In this document: one piece after another, positions 16,367 through 19,236 of the stretch
How positions within the stretch are numbered: position 1 is the stretch's first letter
How the letters are laid out: each line of letters begins with the position of its first letter
Source: Lachnospiraceae bacterium UBA7205
GTDB taxonomy: Bacteria; Bacillota; Clostridia; Lachnospirales; Lachnospiraceae
DNA: 19,236 bases
Direction: 5' to 3'
Assembly: GCA_002490665.1 (NCBI GenBank)
Contig: DKUL01000055.1
Span: forward strand, 510-19,745
Made by a program: the position numbers and the translations under genes
The notes under the pieces: generated by a model
Databases searched by the model: none
What the model saw: the letters and a program-made list of their open reading frames with translations, nothing else
What the model was told of the DNA's origin: nothing

Positions 16367-17683
16367 TTATGCATCATTGATTTCAACATTTACTGTCCGC
16401 ACGTATCGTCTCAGCGGGTATTCCCCATCGTGCGACTCCCCGCTAAAGTAGGCGGACATATTTCCGGCGGAAGTAATCCGCGTGACGCCGCAGCGTGCCA
16501 GCAATTGTGTGAGCGCGTCGCGGTTTTGCTGTGCGCAGATAAGTCCGGCTGTCTGCAGATATCCCTTTTTCTGGCGGAGAACGGGCACAATCCTGTCCCT
16601 TGGAAGTTTTTTTACAAGTACACTGCACAGCATGGGGGAGCATTCGAGCGCATCGTCAGGGCATATAATCAGACGGCAGCCATTGCCGCGATATTCCGTG
16701 TTTGGATTTGGCGTATGCCCGAGCATATCTTCCAGATATTCTGTGTGGCGCAGCAATGTCAGATAAGCGCGCTCGTCGTGCGACTCCGCACAATGCCTTG
16801 CAGATGCCTTTTCCAAAATGGGAAGAAAGCCTTTGCAAAACCGGTGCAGCACGGAGACATCATCTGTATCGATAAATATGGTCTGGCAGGAGCTGCACAG
16901 AAGCTGCCTTGTCGCGGCAATGTGTTCCGCCAGCGCCGTCAGTTCCAGGTTGTCGATGAAATTTCCGGAAGAAAAATCATTGTCCGACAGATAGCAGAAA
17001 CTAAGCTTGTGTCCCCATTCCATCAGCTTTACACCCGCAGGCGCAAGGGAGCGCACGGCATGGACTGCCGCATCCCCGCCCCAGACCGAGATACCGTCGG
17101 CAAGCTGTGCCATGCGGGTCATTGCGCGGATATCATTCGATGGGGTGTCAAATACGAAGATATAATCCTCGAGTTCCGGTTCCAGTGCAATAAGGCGTGA
17201 AATAATTTGCAGGGACAGCCCGCTGTCAGCCTGCGGAAGCTTCAGGATATTGACATTGCCGGTGAGCAGGCCTTCCGCAAGACTAAAGGCGGGCAGTCCG
17301 TCAATGTTCCCTGCCGCAATGTGGAATATGACGCCGAGGGGCATTGTTTTCACCAGAATCGGCGGCATGCCATTGGGCGGTGCGGTGCGGGAATGCTCCT
17401 GCAATCCTGCAAGTTCTGTTTTGAGCTTAAATTCCAGGTTGGCGCGGGACAGCATTTGTGCCGCAAGCAGCTTGTAGCGCTGCGGGGAGTCTGTCTGAAC
17501 GGATTCCAGACAGGCGTCAAATCTGCCCTCGGCAATTTCTTTTCCAAGACAGTCAATTGCGGCAATGACCTTTTCGACAGGAAGTGTCTTTTGCGCAAGG
17601 GTTCGGTTGATGTAGGGTTCTATCACATCAAGCAGCTTGTCCTGTTCCGAACTGTCATAAATGGTTCCGCCATATAAAATCAT
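16367..17683 (-). CDS. luxC: LuxC-family acyl-CoA/acyl-protein reductase
   Basis: NADPH-dependent reductase of the LuxC family (aldehyde dehydrogenase superfamily) that reduces an activated fatty acyl group to a fatty aldehyde. The 438-residue protein has the nucleotide-binding region IFHIAAGNIDGLPAFSLAEG followed by TGNVNILKLP (about residues 119-150), WGGDAAV at 201-207, and the catalytic Cys region RQLLCSSCQ, with Cys263 the likely nucleophile by comparison with the ACSS segment of bioluminescence LuxC. A strong AAAGGGGGTGG site lies inside the end of luxE, and the two genes overlap by 4 bases (ATGA), so the subunits are probably made together as in luminous bacteria. No luxA, luxB or luxD is present. 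The product aldehyde and its use are unknown. Confidence 0.9.
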   Translation of the reverse strand: MILYGGTIYDSSEQDKLLDVIEPYINRTLAQKTLPVEKVIAAIDCLGKEIAEGRFDACLESVQTDSPQRYKLLAAQMLSRANLEFKLKTELAGLQEHSRTAPPNGMPPILVKTMPLGVIFHIAAGNIDGLPAFSLAEGLLTGNVNILKLPQADSGLSLQIISRLIALEPELEDYIFVFDTPSNDIRAMTRMAQLADGISVWGGDAAVHAVRSLAPAGVKLMEWGHKLSFCYLSDNDFSSGNFIDNLELTALAEHIAATRQLLCSSCQTIFIDTDDVSVLHRFCKGFLPILEKASARHCAESHDERAYLTLLRHTEYLEDMLGHTPNPNTEYRGNGCRLIICPDDALECSPMLCSVLVKKLPRDRIVPVLRQKKGYLQTAGLICAQQNRDALTQLLARCGVTRITSAGNMSAYFSGESHDGEYPLRRYVRTVNVEINDA

Positions 17684-18789
17684 ATCGCCACCCCCTTTAG
17701 AATATCAGCAGCCCCGGCAGCACACGTTTTGATATCATTGGGGGCGACACGGCCGATGATTTCAAGATACGGCGTCTGTATGCCGCAGCCGCACGAACTG
17801 CCGCTGTGCAGGATACCAATGTCATCCGTCATGACGGACAGGACTGGCGTTGCACGTATCATGGGCGTGATTAAGTTGACAAGCCCTGGCGTCCCCATGG
17901 GAACAGGGGCAAGCGTGTCGACATCACGGATGACAACACGGCTGTATGTGGGAACATGGAAATGATGGTTCGGACAGTCACAGTAAAGGATGGGATGCTC
18001 CACGGCGCCGTAAAATTCCACAATGTCGTGGTCTGTCACGCCAAATACTTTTTCAGCCAGCCTGTAAAAAGCAGGCTTGTCCACCTGTTCTGCATAAAAC
18101 TGCTTCCATCCGCCACCGAGCATAATCTTGGAACCCTTTTTTAACGTTACATGTATGCCGCGTTCGTCCAATTGCTTCATCAGAAAGAAGGTATACGAGG
18201 GAAAGCCCATAAACCGCACGGGGAACAGGGAGTTGTCCAGTTTTTTAAGTGCGGAAATAATGCCGTCAAAATCGGGTGCATATTTTCCATCCCTATATTT
18301 TAAGATATACCTGCGGTTGAGCGCGGGCGCAAAAAATGTAGCGCCATAGGCGGTCTTGGTGACGGCAGTGCGGTTGCCCCGGTGCGGCTGATAGCCCATG
18401 ATGATATAGTGGCAGGGCGTTGGGGAAAGCAGCCCATGCATGCGGGCTGTCTGGCGTACCATCCGGAAACCGCAGAGCAGCGCGCCGAAATCAAATCCGA
18501 TTTCACTGAATTGCCCGCTCGTGCCGGATGAGGTGGCACGGACGAAAGCCGGTGCGGATTTCATCCGGTGCCGTTTCAGAAAGAGCGTCGGGATACATGG
18601 CAGGCGCATAATGTCTTCAATAGACATTAGAGCATTGGCATTAAAATGAAGGCCGTTCGATAGCTTCCGGTACTCCTTGCAGTGTCTGTACTGGTAATGG
18701 AAATTCTCCCTTACCGCTTCGAGAAACAGCTGGTCGGACTGTGTGTCATAGGGATTTTTGTCAGAAAACAGACTGTGGCGGTATTTCAT
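17680..18789 (-). CDS. luxE: LuxE-family acyl-protein synthetase
   Basis: ATP-dependent synthetase that activates a fatty acid as acyl-AMP, holds it as a thioester on its own Cys, and passes it to LuxC. The 369-residue protein has the adenylate-forming motif ATSSGTSGQ (Ser/Thr/Gly loop at 87-92), EFYGAVEHP (the acidic motif of the ANL fold), TDDIGIL and YLEIIGR. Cys356, 13 residues from the C-terminus, lies where luminous-bacteria LuxE carries its acyl-accepting Cys. Two Cys/His-rich patches (CDCPNHHFH and SSCGCG) could bind a metal; similar Cys are seen in some PaaK-type ligases. AAAGGAG precedes the start. It is the first gene of a two-gene operon with luxC. The substrate may be free fatty acid or an acyl group from the neighbouring FAS pathway (inference). 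Confidence 0.88.
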   Translation of the reverse strand: MKYRHSLFSDKNPYDTQSDQLFLEAVRENFHYQYRHCKEYRKLSNGLHFNANALMSIEDIMRLPCIPTLFLKRHRMKSAPAFVRATSSGTSGQFSEIGFDFGALLCGFRMVRQTARMHGLLSPTPCHYIIMGYQPHRGNRTAVTKTAYGATFFAPALNRRYILKYRDGKYAPDFDGIISALKKLDNSLFPVRFMGFPSYTFFLMKQLDERGIHVTLKKGSKIMLGGGWKQFYAEQVDKPAFYRLAEKVFGVTDHDIVEFYGAVEHPILYCDCPNHHFHVPTYSRVVIRDVDTLAPVPMGTPGLVNLITPMIRATPVLSVMTDDIGILHSGSSCGCGIQTPYLEIIGRVAPNDIKTCAAGAADILKGVAI

Positions 18790-18819
18790 GGCAGGGCTCC
18801 TTTCGTTTTTTTTCCATTA

Positions 18820-18848
18820 TTACCATAATTGCTTCGCAATTATGGTAA
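18820..18848 (-). other. 13-bp perfect hairpin in the luxEC leader
   Basis: TTACCATAATTGC and GCAATTATGGTAA form a perfect 13-bp stem with a 3-base loop. On the luxEC coding strand the apex reads GCGAAGC, which is known as an unusually stable mini-hairpin in single-stranded DNA. It lies in the predicted 5' leader of luxEC, about 30 bases before the luxE start, followed by a purine-rich run and the ribosome binding site. It may stabilise the mRNA or control translation, or be the end of a small dispersed repeat. Confidence 0.75.
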
Positions 18849-18851
18849 GGT

Positions 18852-18869
18852 CATGCCCATTCGGGCGTG
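18852..18869 (-). other. Second leader hairpin (7 bp)
   Basis: CATGCCC pairs with GGGCGTG (one GT wobble) around a 4-base loop. It sits between the 13-bp hairpin and the promoter palindrome, so three inverted repeats occur in 73 bases. Its place just after the predicted luxEC start site suggests an RNA structure rather than an operator. Confidence 0.5.
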
Positions 18870-18892
18870 TATAATATCTGACGATATTATAC
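18869..18892 (-). promoter_or_regulatory. 10-bp palindrome over the luxEC -10 box
   Basis: GTATAATATC and GATATTATAC form a perfect 10-bp inverted repeat around TGAC. It covers the -10 box and predicted start site of luxEC, a classic place for a repressor, and it could also extrude as a hairpin. No regulator can be assigned from sequence. Confidence 0.5.
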
Positions 18893-18914
18893 CATATCAA
18901 AACCACATCCACAA
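18886..18914 (-). promoter_or_regulatory. Probable luxEC promoter with extended -10
   Basis: On the minus strand, a perfect TATAAT (18886-18891) is preceded by TGG, giving an extended -10 (TGnTATAAT). A weak -35 TTGTGG (18909-18914) lies 17 bases upstream. Transcription would begin near 18879 and yield a leader of about 90 bases containing the two hairpins. Confidence 0.65.
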
Positions 18915-18950
18915 CTTTTCCCGGGGAGTTGTATTTGATTGGGTTCAAAT
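18911..18950. promoter_or_regulatory. Two further inverted repeats between the divergent promoters
   Basis: ACAACT/AGTTGT (18911-18932, 10-base interval containing CCCGGG) is followed directly by ATTTGA/TCAAAT (18933-18950, 6-base interval). The first overlaps the luxEC -35 box. The second resembles the TTTGA/TCAAA half-sites upstream of acpP, but its gap is 6 rather than 3 bases, so it is not the same operator. These may be binding sites shared by the divergent genes. Confidence 0.35.
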
Positions 18951-19008
18951 TGTATTTCGTTTCGTTTTTCTGCCACTTGCCGCAAATGAAATGTCAGAGA
19001 CGGTGTAT

Positions 19009-19038
19009 TTGTGTATTATAAATGTATTCTGATATATA
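19009..19038 (+). promoter_or_regulatory. Possible promoter of the poly-Cys peptide gene
   Basis: TTGTGT (19009-19014) and TATATA (19033-19038) are separated by 18 bases and lie about 40 bases before the peptide start codon. The -10 overlaps a 12-bp palindrome ATATAGCTATAT (19034-19045). Both hexamers are imperfect in an AT-rich stretch, so this is a weak call. Confidence 0.35.
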
Positions 19039-19075
19039 GCTATATGATGAAAACAAAAAACAAAGGAGAATAATT

Positions 19076-19236
19076 ATGAACCAAAAACAAGGTAGTAAAA
19101 GCAGTACAAAAATTAGGACATCTTTGAAAATGGGGGAATATGGAATAGGAGTAAACATGGATATGTTAGGCAAGAGAGTCTTGTTAAAAGGAAAGGGTGG
19201 CGGCGGTTGTTGCTGTTGTTGCTGCTGCTGTTGCTG
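19076..19236 (+). CDS. Small peptide with Gly4-Cys9+ tail, truncated by the window edge
   Basis: I do not recognise this family. ATG 19076 has a perfect AAAGGAG 7 bases upstream. The 53 visible residues comprise a basic, Ser/Lys/Gly-rich N-terminal part (starting MNQKQGSKSS), a middle with KMGEYGIGVNMDMLGKRV, then KGKGGGGCCCCCCCCC, with the next codon beginning TG at the edge. The Cys codons mix TGT and TGC and the Gly codons mix GGT and GGC, so the tract is not a pure triplet microsatellite. No signal peptide or membrane segment is visible. A leader plus a low-complexity modifiable core would fit a RiPP precursor; a metal- or thiol-binding tail is the other option. It is divergent from luxEC and more AT-rich than the FAS genes upstream of the Gly/Cys tract. 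The 3' end and downstream partners are outside the window. Confidence 0.8.
   Translation, partial: MNQKQGSKSSTKIRTSLKMGEYGIGVNMDMLGKRVLLKGKGGGGCCCCCCCCC

Noticed and set aside
16313..17200. 295-residue plus-strand open frame antisense to luxC
   Set aside because: The minus-strand frame encodes a full-length LuxC with catalytic motifs and a coupled luxE; the plus-strand frame has no ribosome binding site or recognisable domain.
18820..18950. Cloverleaf-like run of hairpins followed by GGTTCAAAT, resembling a tRNA
   Set aside because: No 7-bp acceptor stem closes the structure, the GGTTCAAAT is not flanked by a 5-bp T stem, and stem lengths (13, 7 and 10 bp) do not fit tRNA.
18933..18950. A fourth FabT operator upstream of the poly-Cys gene
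   Set aside because: The half-sites match but the gap is 6 rather than 3 bases, so a FabT dimer would not be expected to bind in the same way.
19196..19236. GGY/TGY run as a simple trinucleotide microsatellite
   Set aside because: The third positions vary irregularly (TGT and TGC mixed), it is in frame with a well-initiated ORF, and it is preceded by an in-frame Gly tract; a slippage-grown repeat would be more uniform. Assembly error cannot be fully excluded.
1..19236. CRISPR array, insertion sequence, rRNA or integrase
   Set aside because: No regularly spaced identical repeats, transposase or recombinase coding sequence, or conserved rRNA stretches were seen on either strand.

Overview
The window looks like chromosome from a Firmicutes gut anaerobe, most likely Lachnospiraceae (Roseburia-like). 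The pointers are a very large secreted GH26 mannanase built from binding modules and Lachnospiraceae-type Ig-like repeats, a type II fatty acid synthesis (FAS II) operon that uses the flavoprotein reductase FabK, and a FabT-like MarR regulator. No taxonomic marker gene is present, so this rests on gene content.

Layout. (1) 2-7027, plus strand: a 2341-residue secreted beta-mannanase, closed by a strong hairpin terminator at 7035-7072. (2) 7028-7305: a 278-base control region with a promoter and three TTTGA-N3-TCAAA boxes repeating every 16 bases. (3) 7306-16344, plus strand: a tightly packed FAS operon acpP-fabK-fabD-fabG-fabF-fabZ-accDA(fused)-NPD/FabK paralogue-fabH-fabT. Gaps are small (1-base gap fabD/fabG, 1-base overlap NPD/fabH), and the last gene encodes the probable repressor that reads the upstream boxes. 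accB and accC, often found in such clusters, are absent. (4) 16367-18789, minus strand: a translationally coupled luxE-luxC pair (acyl-protein synthetase and acyl-CoA reductase) running convergently into the FAS operon. These should turn fatty acyl groups into fatty aldehydes; no luciferase genes accompany them. (5) 18790-19075: a 286-base AT-rich divergent intergenic region with a run of hairpins and a promoter for luxEC. (6) 19076 to the window edge, plus strand: a small ORF with a strong ribosome binding site, encoding a basic leader followed by Gly4 and at least nine consecutive Cys; it runs off the window.

How it fits together. AccDA (with AccB/AccC encoded elsewhere) makes malonyl-CoA; FabD loads it onto AcpP; FabH starts and FabF extends chains; FabG, FabZ and FabK complete each cycle; FabT closes a feedback loop. 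LuxE/LuxC could draw acyl groups from this pool to make fatty aldehyde. The poly-Gly/poly-Cys peptide, divergent from luxEC, is the most unusual item here. It looks like a precursor for post-translational modification or a metal/thiol-binding tail. Any link between the peptide and the Lux-type enzymes is inference from position only.
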